Shown here one piece after another: positions 1-6,669 of a stretch of 10,524 bases of DNA. The DNA comes from Flavobacteria bacterium RIFCSPLOWO2_12_FULL_31_7 (GTDB lineage Bacteria; Bacteroidota; Bacteroidia; Flavobacteriales; Flavobacteriaceae): the NCBI GenBank assembly GCA_001800945.1, contig MGWJ01000034.1, forward strand, positions 1 to 10,524, written 5' to 3'. The notes under the pieces were generated by a model, which saw nothing but the letters and a program-made list of their open reading frames with translations, was not told the origin of the DNA and did no database searches. A program made the position numbers and the translations under genes. Position 1 is the stretch's first letter. Every line of letters begins with the position of its first letter.

Positions 1-161
1 TCTAAAATTTGAGTAAAATCGGAAGTTTGAATGCTTTCAGGAAAATCTTTAGAAATGGTTCTAGAAAAAACTTGAACGACTTCTACTTCAGTTGCTTTCG
101 AAAAAGCCTGAAATAAATGTGTTGCCACGTTTCCGGAACCTAAAAGAATTACTTTAATCAT
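1..161 (-). CDS. Rossmann-like / DUF2520 domain protein, N-terminal part (cut by window edge)
   Basis: An open frame runs leftward from an ATG at 159-161 and is still open at base 1, giving about 53 residues. It begins MIKVILLGSGNVATHLF, a beta strand followed by the glycine-rich GSGNVA turn typical of an NAD(P)-binding Rossmann fold. It continues with a VVQVFSRT segment, the usual second beta strand. In Bacteroidetes, this start is typical of the Rossmann-like plus DUF2520 proteins, which resemble pyrroline-5-carboxylate reductase and 6-phosphogluconate dehydrogenase. Their exact substrate is not known to me. The C-terminal DUF2520 part lies outside the window, so the family call rests on the N-terminus alone. 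The gene is divergent from yaaA. Another NAD(P)-dependent reductase with the same type of N-terminus cannot be excluded. Confidence 0.7.
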   Translation of the reverse strand, partial: MIKVILLGSGNVATHLFQAFSKATEVEVVQVFSRTISKDFPESIQTSDFTQIL

Positions 162-175
162 TTTGCGAAGTTAAA

Positions 176-202
176 CAAGTTCAAGTTCAAGAGCAAGTTC
201 AA
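176..202. repeat. Hexamer tandem repeat, CAAGTT unit
   Basis: Four successive hexamers are visible: CAAGTT (176-181), CAAGTT (182-187), CAAGAG (188-193) and CAAGTT (194-199), followed by a partial CAA. The array lies 15 bases upstream of the DUF2520 gene's start codon. On that gene's strand it reads AACTTG, so a TTG recurs every six bases. The function is unknown; it may be a simple slippage repeat in the promoter or 5' leader. Confidence 0.7.
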
Positions 203-222
203 CTATCAATATTTTTATATTC

Positions 223-278
223 ACAACACAGATTTGAGAAATTATATCAGTCAACTAAATTTCTTAAACCTATGTTGT
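223..278. repeat. Imperfect intergenic palindrome (21-base arms, 14-base loop)
   Basis: The left arm at 223-243 pairs with the right arm at 258-278 at 18 of 21 positions. The three exceptions are G.U-compatible on one strand or the other. The inner 19 bases of the left arm, AACACAGATTTGAGAAATT (225-243), match the reverse complement of 8582-8600 at 18 of 19 positions, and both elements have a 14-base loop. This makes it a dispersed repeat rather than a one-off hairpin. It lacks a T tract directly after the stem, so it does not look like a standard terminator. It lies between two divergent genes. Confidence 0.75.
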
Positions 279-307
279 AAAAAACTCGTATATAAATATT
301 ATTTTTG
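275..307 (+). promoter_or_regulatory. Candidate yaaA promoter (Bacteroidetes type)
   Basis: TATTTTTG at 300-307 fits the Bacteroidetes -7 consensus TAnnTTTG. A TTG at 275-277 lies 22 bases upstream, within the range tolerated for the -33 element. Transcription would start near 313, leaving a leader of about 10 bases before the ATG at 324. The TTG falls inside the right arm of the 223-278 palindrome. AT-rich DNA produces such matches by chance, so this is tentative. Confidence 0.35.
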
Positions 308-323
308 AAAAAATTCTATAAAA

Positions 324-1082
324 ATGAAAATCGTTATATCGCCTGCAAAATCTTTAAATTTAGAAAAGGAACTTCCAACTCTATTGCACACGGAATCTTT
401 GTTTTTAAAACAAGCCGAAACCATTCAAAAAACATTAAAAAAGAAGAAGCCCAAACAATTAATGGAATTGATGGATATTTCTGAAAAATTAGGTGAATTA
501 AATTGGCAACGCAATCAGGATTGGCACACACCTTTTACTCCAGAAAATGCACGACCAGCAATTTATACATTTGATGGTGATGTTTATTCTGGTTTAGATG
601 TGTACACTTTACTTACAGAAAAATTGGCCGATTTACAAGATAAATTACGCATACTTTCAGGTTTATATGGTTTATTGAAACCGTTAGATTTAATGCAAGC
701 CTATCGTTTAGAGATGGGAACTTCCATTAAAATTGGTACGAAGAAAAACTTATACGAATTCTGGAAAAAAACGATTACAGATGCTTTAAATTCAGAATTA
801 GAAAAAGACGAATTATTTGTGAATTTAGCCAGTAATGAATATTTTTCAGCTGTTGATGTAAAAAAACTAAAAGTTCCTGTGATTACGCCAGAATTTAAAG
901 ATTATAAAGATGGAAAATTAAAAATGATTTCGTTCTTTGCGAAGAAAGCTCGTGGTATGATGGTTCGTTATATTATTGATACAAATGCTGAAACTATTGA
1001 AGATTTGAAAGGTTTCAACTACGAAGGTTATCAATTTGATAGTAATTTATCGGAAGGAAATAAATTAGTTTTTACGAGATAA
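324..1082 (+). CDS. yaaA: Peroxide stress protein YaaA (DUF328/UPF0246 family)
   Basis: This 252-residue protein is full length for the YaaA family. Family-typical segments occur in order: ISPAKSLN at 5-12, YTFDGDVYSGLD at 81-92, ILSGLYGLLKPLDLMQAYRLEMGT at about 110-133, NLASNEYF at 167-174, FFAKKARGMMVRYI at about 204-217, and a C-terminal GYQFD..LSEGNKLVF block. In E. coli, YaaA is induced by hydrogen peroxide and limits free intracellular iron, protecting DNA and proteins from Fenton chemistry; that role is inferred here by homology. It is cytoplasmic, with no signal peptide or membrane segment. The start is the first residue of the conserved MKIVISPAK N-terminus. The gene stands alone, divergent from the DUF2520 gene and convergent with the efflux operon. 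Its TAA stop overlaps the A tract of the downstream terminator. Confidence 0.95.
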   Translation: MKIVISPAKSLNLEKELPTLLHTESLFLKQAETIQKTLKKKKPKQLMELMDISEKLGELNWQRNQDWHTPFTPENARPAIYTFDGDVYSGLDVYTLLTEKLADLQDKLRILSGLYGLLKPLDLMQAYRLEMGTSIKIGTKKNLYEFWKKTITDALNSELEKDELFVNLASNEYFSAVDVKKLKVPVITPEFKDYKDGKLKMISFFAKKARGMMVRYIIDTNAETIEDLKGFNYEGYQFDSNLSEGNKLVFTR

Positions 1083-1117
1083 AAAAATTCCCAATCGTTT
1101 GATTGGGAATTTTTTTT
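1081..1117. terminator. Bidirectional rho-independent terminator between yaaA and the emrB-like gene
   Basis: TTCCCAATC (1088-1096), a GTTT loop (1097-1100) and GATTGGGAA (1101-1109) form a perfect 9-bp stem. It is flanked by seven A on the left (1081-1087) and eight T on the right (1110-1117), which can extend the stem to 16 bp. Either strand therefore gives a hairpin followed by a U run, which suits the convergent genes on both sides. It ends 16 bases before the stop codon of the pump gene. Confidence 0.92.
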
Positions 1118-1133
1118 GAAAAATATGTTTCAA

Positions 1134-2729
1134 TTAATGCATTGCTTCACTAATATCAACTTTGTTTTTATTGTTTTTAATCAGAAGAATTACTGGAATA
1201 CAAACTAGAAACAGAATTCCTAAGTACAAGAAAATATCCATATAAGACAAGACCGTGCTTTGTTTTGTTACACTGAAATCTAGTATTTTATGCGCTTTAT
1301 CTAAAGCTTCATTCGTGCTAAATCCTTTTGCCATAAAACCTTGTTGTAATTGTGTAATTCTATCTTGAACCTGTGTTTTAGTGGCATCAATATTTGAAAT
1401 TAAATTTACGCGGTGTTCTTGTGTAAATCGGGCAATAAAGGTTGTGATAATTGCAATTCCGAATGAACCACCTAATTGTCGCATCATTCCTGTAAAAGCG
1501 GCTCCTTCACCAATACTTTTCCCTTTTAAAGTGGATAAAGATAAAGTGGTAATTGGTACGAATAACAACCCTAAACCTAAACCTCTCATAATTAATGGCC
1601 AATACATATATTCTTCTCCTGTATCTGGCGTCATCACATTATACATCCAAAATGTAAAGATAAAAAACATTAAAAATCCACCAGCAACCAAATATTTCTG
1701 AGGTACACCTTTTTGTAATAACTGTCCAATAATTGGCATCATGAAAGCCGTCATTAAAGAACTCGGAATCAACAGTAAACCTGCGTCAGTAGCCGTCCAA
1801 CCTAATATTGATTGTGTGTAAATTGGAATAATAAATGTGGAACCATATAAACCAAATCCCATAATGAAACTTAAAATGGTCCCAATACGTAAATTGGTAT
1901 CTTTTAAAACTTTAAGATTTACAATTGGAAATTTATAAGTTAATTGCCTCCAAACAAAGAAAAACAAACTGAAAAAACTAATCGTACTTAAAGTAATAAT
2001 TGAAGTATCATTAAACCAATCGTCTTGCTGACCATGTTCTAAAACGTATTGTAACGATCCAATAAATCCAGCTAAAGTGATAATTCCGAACCAATCAACT
2101 TGATTTGCACTTAATTTTTCTCCATATTTTGGACTTTTTACATAACGTAACGTCAATAAAGTAGCGATAATTCCAATTGGAATATTAATGTAAAAAATAT
2201 AAGGCCAAGAATACGTATCCACTAAATAACCTCCTAATGGCGGACCTAAAGTTGGACCTACGATTACTCCCATTCCGTAAATTGCTTGCGCCATTCCTCG
2301 TTTAGCAACTGGATAACTTTCTGTAATGATAGTTTGAGAAGTTACTAATAACGCTCCACCACCTAATCCTTGAATGAATCTGAAAATGATTAATTCCCAA
2401 ATATCAGTGGCATTTCCACACAAAAAGGAAGCTGTTGTAAATATGATAATTGAAGCTGCAAAATAGTTTCTTCTACCAAATTGTTGTGATAACCAACTAG
2501 TCATTGGAATAACAATAACATTTGCAATTGCGTATGCTGTAATTACCCAAGCTACATCGGTTAACGTTGCACCTAAACTTCCACGCATATCGTTCAAGGC
2601 CACATTTACAATTGTAGTGTCTACAATTTCTAAAAGTGCGCATAAAACGGCTGTGATAGTGATTATGACTCTGTTAAAGCCATATTCAACTAAACTATCT
2701 TCGTGAGTATTTGCTGTAGTAGCGCTCAT
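1134..2729 (-). CDS. DHA2-family MFS multidrug transporter, EmrB/QacA type, inner-membrane pump
   Basis: This 531-residue, strongly hydrophobic protein has the length and segment pattern of a 14-helix DHA2 proton antiporter. Visible motifs are EIVDTTIVNVAL at 34-45 (the DHA2 helix-1 motif with Asp37), a motif A variant SWLSQQFGRR at 78-87, and the antiporter motif C GMGVIVGPTLGPPLGGYL at 152-169. A conserved MMRQLGGSFGIA lies at 415-426. A long hydrophilic loop at about 436-492 precedes the last helix, as in EmrB. It would export small lipophilic compounds from the cytoplasm or membrane, driven by protons, in complex with the adaptor encoded 2 bases upstream and the TolC-like channel. The substrate cannot be read from the sequence. 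It is the last gene of the tetR-tolC-hlyD-emrB cluster and ends at the shared terminator. The EmrB-type assignment is secure; one-to-one orthology with E. coli emrB is not claimed. Confidence 0.93.
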   Translation of the reverse strand: MSATTANTHEDSLVEYGFNRVIITITAVLCALLEIVDTTIVNVALNDMRGSLGATLTDVAWVITAYAIANVIVIPMTSWLSQQFGRRNYFAASIIIFTTASFLCGNATDIWELIIFRFIQGLGGGALLVTSQTIITESYPVAKRGMAQAIYGMGVIVGPTLGPPLGGYLVDTYSWPYIFYINIPIGIIATLLTLRYVKSPKYGEKLSANQVDWFGIITLAGFIGSLQYVLEHGQQDDWFNDTSIITLSTISFFSLFFFVWRQLTYKFPIVNLKVLKDTNLRIGTILSFIMGFGLYGSTFIIPIYTQSILGWTATDAGLLLIPSSLMTAFMMPIIGQLLQKGVPQKYLVAGGFLMFFIFTFWMYNVMTPDTGEEYMYWPLIMRGLGLGLLFVPITTLSLSTLKGKSIGEGAAFTGMMRQLGGSFGIAIITTFIARFTQEHRVNLISNIDATKTQVQDRITQLQQGFMAKGFSTNEALDKAHKILDFSVTKQSTVLSYMDIFLYLGILFLVCIPVILLIKNNKNKVDISEAMH

Positions 2730-2731
2730 AA

Positions 2732-3811
2732 TTAATCTAAATGTACATCCACTTCTACATTCATTCCTGAACGCAATAATTTGATTTTTTCTTCCACATT
2801 ATTCTTGGATAAAGAAATTTTAACTGGTAAACGTTGTACGGTTTTTACGAAGTTTCCAGTGGCATTATCAGGTGGTAATAAAGAAAAACGAGAACCTGTA
2901 GCTGGAGAAAAAGAAGTAATTGTTCCTTCAAATTTTTCATTAGGAAAAGCATCTGCTTTAATTTCAACTGTTTGTCCTAATTTCATTTTATTTAATTGCG
3001 TTTCTTTAAAATTCGCCACCACCCAAACTTCATCAGAATTAATGATATAAAATAATGATTGTCCAGGCTGAATTAATTGTCCTGGTTGTAAATCGACTGT
3101 AGAAACTTGTCCGTTTGTAGCCGCTGTTACCACTGTATATTGCAAATTCAATTTTGCAGCTTCTAAAGCGGCTTTGGCTCTTTCAATATTAGCTGCTGCC
3201 ACAGAAGTTTGTTTTTGAGAAACGTTTGTTCTTGTTACCGCAACATTTTTTTGAAAATCATTCGCGCTTTTTTGTTGCTTCATCATTTTTAACTGACTTT
3301 CTGCTTCTTGTTTCGCGGCTAACGCTTGCTCGTATTGTTGTTTGGTAATCGATTTGTTTTTGTATAAATTCTCAAAACGTTCGAAATCATTTGTAGCTCT
3401 CCATAATTTAATTTGAGCCGATTCTATACTATTAATTGAAGTTTTCGCATTCGCATCACTAACAGAAACAGTACTTTGAACCGTTCCAACATCTGCTTTA
3501 GAAACTTCAAATGAACTTTCTGCTGCTAATAAAGCTGCTTTGGCTTCTTCTACTTTAACTGTGTAATCACTATTATCAATCACAAATAAAGTATCTCCTT
3601 TTTTTACAAATTGGTTGTCTTTCACATATATTTTTTGAATATAACCTGTGACTCTAGGAATAATTGGAGTCATATTTTGTTCTACTTGCGCATCATCAGT
3701 AGTTTCATGAGAAAGTGAATGATTGTATTTATATCCTCCGTATACTAGACCTAAAGTTACAATTCCAATTAAGATGAATGTAAATTTTTTATTGGTTTTC
3801 TTTTTTTCCAT
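2732..3811 (-). CDS. HlyD/EmrA-family periplasmic adaptor subunit of the efflux pump
   Basis: This 359-residue membrane fusion protein bridges the inner-membrane pump and the outer-membrane channel. A short basic N-terminus (MEKKKTNKKF) precedes one membrane anchor at about 10-28. The first half of the lipoyl-like/barrel-sandwich domain follows at about 40-84 (DDAQVEQNMTPIIPRVTGYI, then VKKGDTLFVIDN). A long Ala/Lys/Glu/Gln-rich coiled-coil hairpin spans about 85-225, and the second lipoyl half spans about 226-260. The beta-barrel region contains VWVVANFKETQL (262-273) and the EmrA signature around 307-327 (SRFSLLPPDNATGNF, then VQRLPVKI). The length is normal for the family. Its stop is 2 bases before the transporter start, and its own start is 12 bases after the TolC-like gene, so the three are almost certainly co-transcribed and probably translationally coupled. 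Confidence 0.93.
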   Translation of the reverse strand: MEKKKTNKKFTFILIGIVTLGLVYGGYKYNHSLSHETTDDAQVEQNMTPIIPRVTGYIQKIYVKDNQFVKKGDTLFVIDNSDYTVKVEEAKAALLAAESSFEVSKADVGTVQSTVSVSDANAKTSINSIESAQIKLWRATNDFERFENLYKNKSITKQQYEQALAAKQEAESQLKMMKQQKSANDFQKNVAVTRTNVSQKQTSVAAANIERAKAALEAAKLNLQYTVVTAATNGQVSTVDLQPGQLIQPGQSLFYIINSDEVWVVANFKETQLNKMKLGQTVEIKADAFPNEKFEGTITSFSPATGSRFSLLPPDNATGNFVKTVQRLPVKISLSKNNVEEKIKLLRSGMNVEVDVHLD

Positions 3812-3823
3812 TTTGAATATATT

Positions 3824-5107
3824 TTATTTTATTGATTGAGTTAGTTTTCCTTTTTGAAATTGTAGTTCGTAATATTTTTGTAAAATATCTGAAGTGGAAA
3901 TGGCATAATTAATTTTTGCTTGTAATTGCTCCAAGTTCGCTTCTAATAAATCATTGGTGTTAGATAAACCGTTGTTATACTTATCTAAAACGATTCTGTA
4001 GTTTTCTGTGGCTTGTAATTGAGCTTTTTCGTAAACACTTTTTTGTTTGATGGCTAAATTGTAATTTTCAGTAGCTTCTTGCACTTCTTCCGTAATTTTT
4101 TCGTTTAAAATCGCAATCTGATTTTCTACTTCTAAAGATTTACTTTTGGCTTTTTCTACATTTTTCTGATTTTTGAAAATCGAAGAAATATCATAAGAAA
4201 TTCCAGCTCCAAAATTCATCGCATTCGTAACAGTCAATGCATTTTTGACATCTAAAGCAATATAACCACCAATTAAATTTAAAGAAGGATAATAATTTCC
4301 TTTAGCGATTTTAATGTTATTTTTTGATGCTTCTTGTTGAAAAGTCAATGCTTCTAAATCTTTTCTTTGAACCGAATTATCCGAAATGGTAGTTATCGAT
4401 TTAAATTCTTCTTCCGATATTTTAATTTTTGTGCCTTCAGGTAATTGTAAAAAATTTACTAATTGAAAGTTTAAAACCGAATTATTCTTTTTGGCAGTTT
4501 CTAAGGACAATTCGATATTAGATTCTTGTAATTGGGCTTTTAATAAATCGTTGTGCGCTAAAAGTCCGTTGTCTTCCAACGCTTGAAAATCAACAACACG
4601 TTGATGTGCACTTTTTAAATTATCTTCTGTTAACAGAATCATTTCTTGCGTTTTATACAAACTAAAATAAAGTTGTGTCACATATAAAGCGATTTCTTCT
4701 TTAGTATGTTGAGCATTACTAACTTCAGCTAAATTTAAATTTTGAGAAGCTTTAATGCTATTTTGAATCTTAAATCCATTAAAAACTGGTACAGTAACAT
4801 TGGCTTGACCAAGCATTAATTGGTTAATATCTATTCCTCCACCCGATTCTGGAATTAAATTTCCTTTTACATCTGCTTTCGTTAGCTTAAAAAATTGTCC
4901 AGAAAGTGAGGCACTTGGTAATTGATTGTTTTTTACAGTTTTAACTTCCCATTCAGAAGTTTTGACCTTCGTATCCGCTAAAATGGCTTGATTACTTTTT
5001 GTAGTTCCAATAGTAATTGCTTCTTTTAGTGAAAGCGTTTTGTTTTCTTGAGCTTGGAAAAAACCAACAGAAAACAGTGCGAAAATTATTAATTTATTGA
5101 TATTCAT
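3824..5107 (-). CDS. TolC-like outer-membrane efflux channel (OEP family)
   Basis: This 427-residue outer-membrane efflux protein forms the exit duct of the tripartite pump. A signal peptide is clear: a Lys at residue 5, a hydrophobic core LIIFALFSVGFF at 6-17, and probable cleavage around QAQ at 18-20. The mature protein shows two tandem OEP repeats. The first runs from about 24 to 215, with the beta-barrel strand region GQANVTVPVFNGFKIQNSI at 100-118 and a long helical stretch after it. The second runs from about 245 to 425 and begins near a YYPSLNLIGGY segment. Both are rich in Gln, Asn, Glu and Lys in heptad-like helices, as in TolC. It begins 2 bases after the tetR stop codon, which suggests translational coupling. 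The adaptor and pump genes follow directly. The exact signal-peptide cleavage site is an inference. Confidence 0.92.
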   Translation of the reverse strand: MNINKLIIFALFSVGFFQAQENKTLSLKEAITIGTTKSNQAILADTKVKTSEWEVKTVKNNQLPSASLSGQFFKLTKADVKGNLIPESGGGIDINQLMLGQANVTVPVFNGFKIQNSIKASQNLNLAEVSNAQHTKEEIALYVTQLYFSLYKTQEMILLTEDNLKSAHQRVVDFQALEDNGLLAHNDLLKAQLQESNIELSLETAKKNNSVLNFQLVNFLQLPEGTKIKISEEEFKSITTISDNSVQRKDLEALTFQQEASKNNIKIAKGNYYPSLNLIGGYIALDVKNALTVTNAMNFGAGISYDISSIFKNQKNVEKAKSKSLEVENQIAILNEKITEEVQEATENYNLAIKQKSVYEKAQLQATENYRIVLDKYNNGLSNTNDLLEANLEQLQAKINYAISTSDILQKYYELQFQKGKLTQSIK

Positions 5108-5109
5108 TT

Positions 5110-5724
5110 TTATTTGATTAACATTCCTAATACTACATTTGTTATTTCTTCTTTCAAATCATTTAAAATATAATTCTCAAATTCTGATTCGCTTTTTAAA
5201 TTCATCATTTCGATATAAAACTTCTTGTTATTATAAATTTGAGAAAACGTTCCAATTACAATTGCCGGAATTAAAAGTGAATTGCAATTGCTTTTAAAAA
5301 GATTTGCTTTTTGCCCTTCTGCAATAATGTTTTCAAGAAGTAATAAGTTTTTCTTCTTAATTTCCGAAAATGCAGAAAAATCACAAGCACGTTTTTGATT
5401 TACAATTTCGAAGTGAATAATTTGATACACGTTTTTATTTTCGTTAAGCTTATTGATATACAAGGCTACGAATTTTTTAATTTTTTCAATTGGAGAAATG
5501 GTTTCTAATTTCAAATTTTCTAATATCATTCTGAAACCCGAAACGCGATGAATAATTATCGCGTCTAATAACTTTTCTTTCGATCCGAAATAGTAAGAAA
5601 CCATTGCCACATTAATATCTGCAGCTTTAGCTATTTCTCTAATTGAAGTTCCGTCGAATCCTTTCTCAGCAAAAAGTTTTTCTGAAATATGTAAGATTTC
5701 AATTTGTTTTGAATTGTAATCCAT
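5110..5724 (-). CDS. TetR/AcrR-family transcriptional regulator, probable repressor of the efflux operon
   Basis: This 204-residue protein has the standard TetR size. The N-terminal DNA-binding domain spans about 5-55. It contains ISEKLFAEKGFDGTSIREIA (13-32), the recognition-helix region AADINVAMVSYYF (34-46) and the hallmark GSKEKLLDAI (47-56). The C-terminal part, helical and poorly conserved, would bind an inducer and dimerise; its ligand is not recognisable. It is the first gene of the pump operon. In Bacteroidetes, a TetR gene directly upstream of tolC-hlyD-DHA2 genes is a common layout for a self-regulated pump. The promoter region carries two tandem TTAAAC-N4-GTTTAA palindromes, which fit a TetR operator. 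Repression of its own operon is therefore inferred, with relief by a pump substrate. The ATG at 5722-5724 gives a normal-length N-terminus and sits about 19 bases from the predicted transcription start. Confidence 0.9.
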   Translation of the reverse strand: MDYNSKQIEILHISEKLFAEKGFDGTSIREIAKAADINVAMVSYYFGSKEKLLDAIIIHRVSGFRMILENLKLETISPIEKIKKFVALYINKLNENKNVYQIIHFEIVNQKRACDFSAFSEIKKKNLLLLENIIAEGQKANLFKSNCNSLLIPAIVIGTFSQIYNNKKFYIEMMNLKSESEFENYILNDLKEEITNVVLGMLIK

Positions 5725-5749
5725 AATTGTATTATCTTTAAATTCTCCA

Positions 5750-5779
5750 CAAAATTAAACAAACGTTTAATTTAAACAA
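5750..5779 (-). promoter_or_regulatory. Promoter of the tetR-efflux operon (Bacteroidetes -33/-7 type)
   Basis: On the minus strand TAATTTTG (5750-5757) matches the -7 consensus TAnnTTTG exactly. A TTG (5777-5779) lies 19 bases upstream, matching the usual -33 spacing. Transcription would begin near 5743, leaving a leader of about 19 bases before the tetR ATG. The -33 TTG lies inside one operator palindrome and the -7 box overlaps the edge of the other, so bound repressor should block RNA polymerase. Confidence 0.72.
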
Positions 5780-5787
5780 CCGTTTAA
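5755..5787. promoter_or_regulatory. Tandem TetR-type operator: two TTAAAC-N4-GTTTAA palindromes
   Basis: Site 1 (5755-5770) is TTAAAC AAAC GTTTAA. Site 2 (5772-5787) is TTAAAC AACC GTTTAA. Both have perfect 6-base half-sites with different 4-base spacers, and they are one base apart with centres 17 bp apart. The inner half-sites also form a 13-base palindrome GTTTAA-T-TTAAAC. The 16-bp size and AAAC...GTTT symmetry suit a TetR-family dimer. The position over the tetR promoter supports autoregulation. Binding by this TetR protein is inferred. Confidence 0.75.
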
Positions 5788-5834
5788 TTTTTATTTAACT
5801 CTTTTTTAACGGATGAGTTTTAAGTTTTGAGATT

Positions 5835-5861
5835 AAAAAAAACCGAACAATGTCCGGTTTT
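5835..5861 (-). terminator. Rho-independent terminator of the trp operon
   Basis: Read on the minus strand, AAACCGGAC (5860-5852), a 3-base loop (5851-5849) and GTTCGGTTT (5848-5840) form a 9-bp stem with one G.U pair. The stem runs directly into a U run (eight A on the plus strand, 5835-5842). It begins about 20 bases after the trpA stop codon and lies before the tetR promoter. It should separate trp transcription from the efflux operon on the same strand. Confidence 0.85.
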
Positions 5862-5879
5862 ATATATGAATTGAAGATG

Positions 5880-6641
5880 CTATTTAATTTTTTGGAGAAA
5901 TAAACGTATTTTGTCTATTGAATTATTTTTAAGAAATTTGACAAATGCACTTCCGATAATTGCTCCTTTTTGATGTAAAGTAGCTTGACTGAAAGTTTCC
6001 TCATTATTAATTCCAAAACCAATAATTTGTGGATTATTTAAATTGAGATTCGAAATTCGTTCGAAATATTCCATTTGTTCCTTACCGAAACCAGTTTGAT
6101 TTCCAGTTACAGAAGATGTACTTACCATATAAATAAAGCTATCAGAAACGGAATCGATTTGCAAAATGCGCTCATTTGATGTTTGTGGCGTGACTAGAAA
6201 TACATTTTTTAGATTGTATTTTTCAAAAATTTCTTGATATTCTAAAAGGTATTCTTCTAGAGGTAAATCTGGAATAATTAAGCCATCAATACCAATTTCA
6301 TTACATTTCTGACAGAAATTCTCCACACCAAATTGCATCATCGGATTAAAATATCCCATAATTAATAACGGAATTTTTACGGTTTCCCGAATGTCTTTTA
6401 ATTGTTCGAAAAGTAATTTTGTTGTCATTCCGTTAGCAATCGCTTGCGTAGAACTTTCCTGAATGGTTGGTCCATCAGCTAATGGATCTGAAAAAGGCAA
6501 GCCAATTTCAATCATATCTACACCATTTCTTTCTAATTCTTTAATGATGGAAACGGTATCATTTAAATTCGGATAACCTGCTGTAAAATAAATCGATAGC
6601 AGTTTTTTATTTTCTTGTAATATTTGATTAATTCTGTTCAT
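5880..6641 (-). CDS. trpA: Tryptophan synthase alpha subunit
   Basis: TrpA cleaves indole-3-glycerol phosphate to indole and glyceraldehyde 3-phosphate, passing the indole through a tunnel to TrpB. The 253 residues form a TIM barrel, slightly shorter than the enteric enzyme (about 268). The signature MIEIGLPFSDPLADGPTIQ at 43-61 holds the catalytic Glu45 and Asp56, equivalent to Salmonella Glu49 and Asp60. Later conserved pieces are LLIMGYFNPMMQFG, GIDGLIIPDLPLEE, the phosphate-site segment VSTSSVTGNQTGFG, and a C-terminal GFGINNEE...GAIIGSAFVKF. It is the last gene of the trp operon, 70 bases downstream of trpB. That gap is filled largely by a repeat element, and a terminator follows the stop codon. 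Confidence 0.97.
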   Translation of the reverse strand: MNRINQILQENKKLLSIYFTAGYPNLNDTVSIIKELERNGVDMIEIGLPFSDPLADGPTIQESSTQAIANGMTTKLLFEQLKDIRETVKIPLLIMGYFNPMMQFGVENFCQKCNEIGIDGLIIPDLPLEEYLLEYQEIFEKYNLKNVFLVTPQTSNERILQIDSVSDSFIYMVSTSSVTGNQTGFGKEQMEYFERISNLNLNNPQIIGFGINNEETFSQATLHQKGAIIGSAFVKFLKNNSIDKIRLFLQKIK

Positions 6642-6669
6642 ATTTAAAGATGCTAAGTTTTTTTGTTTG

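Noticed and set aside
334..531. A minus-strand open frame of 65 codons inside yaaA
   Set aside because: It lies entirely opposite a well-conserved yaaA reading frame, has no recognisable domain, and is best explained as antisense shadow in AT-rich DNA. The same applies to open frames at 1381-1701, 2781-3050 and 8948-9163 on the plus strand opposite emrB-like, hlyD-like and trpC genes.
1134..5724. The efflux cluster as a horizontally acquired island
   Set aside because: No integrase, transposase, tRNA or flanking repeats are seen, and base composition and codon style look like those of the flanking yaaA and trp genes.
5797..5819. An AACTC...GAGTT inverted repeat upstream of the tetR operators
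   Set aside because: The arms are only 5 bases with a 13-base gap in AT-rich DNA and are unrelated to the TTAAAC half-site, so chance is sufficient.
5110..5879. A functional link between the trp operon and the TetR-controlled pump, such as indole efflux
   Set aside because: A clear terminator (5835-5861) and a separate promoter with operators divide them, and nothing in the pump sequence indicates an indole-like substrate. Adjacency alone is weak evidence.
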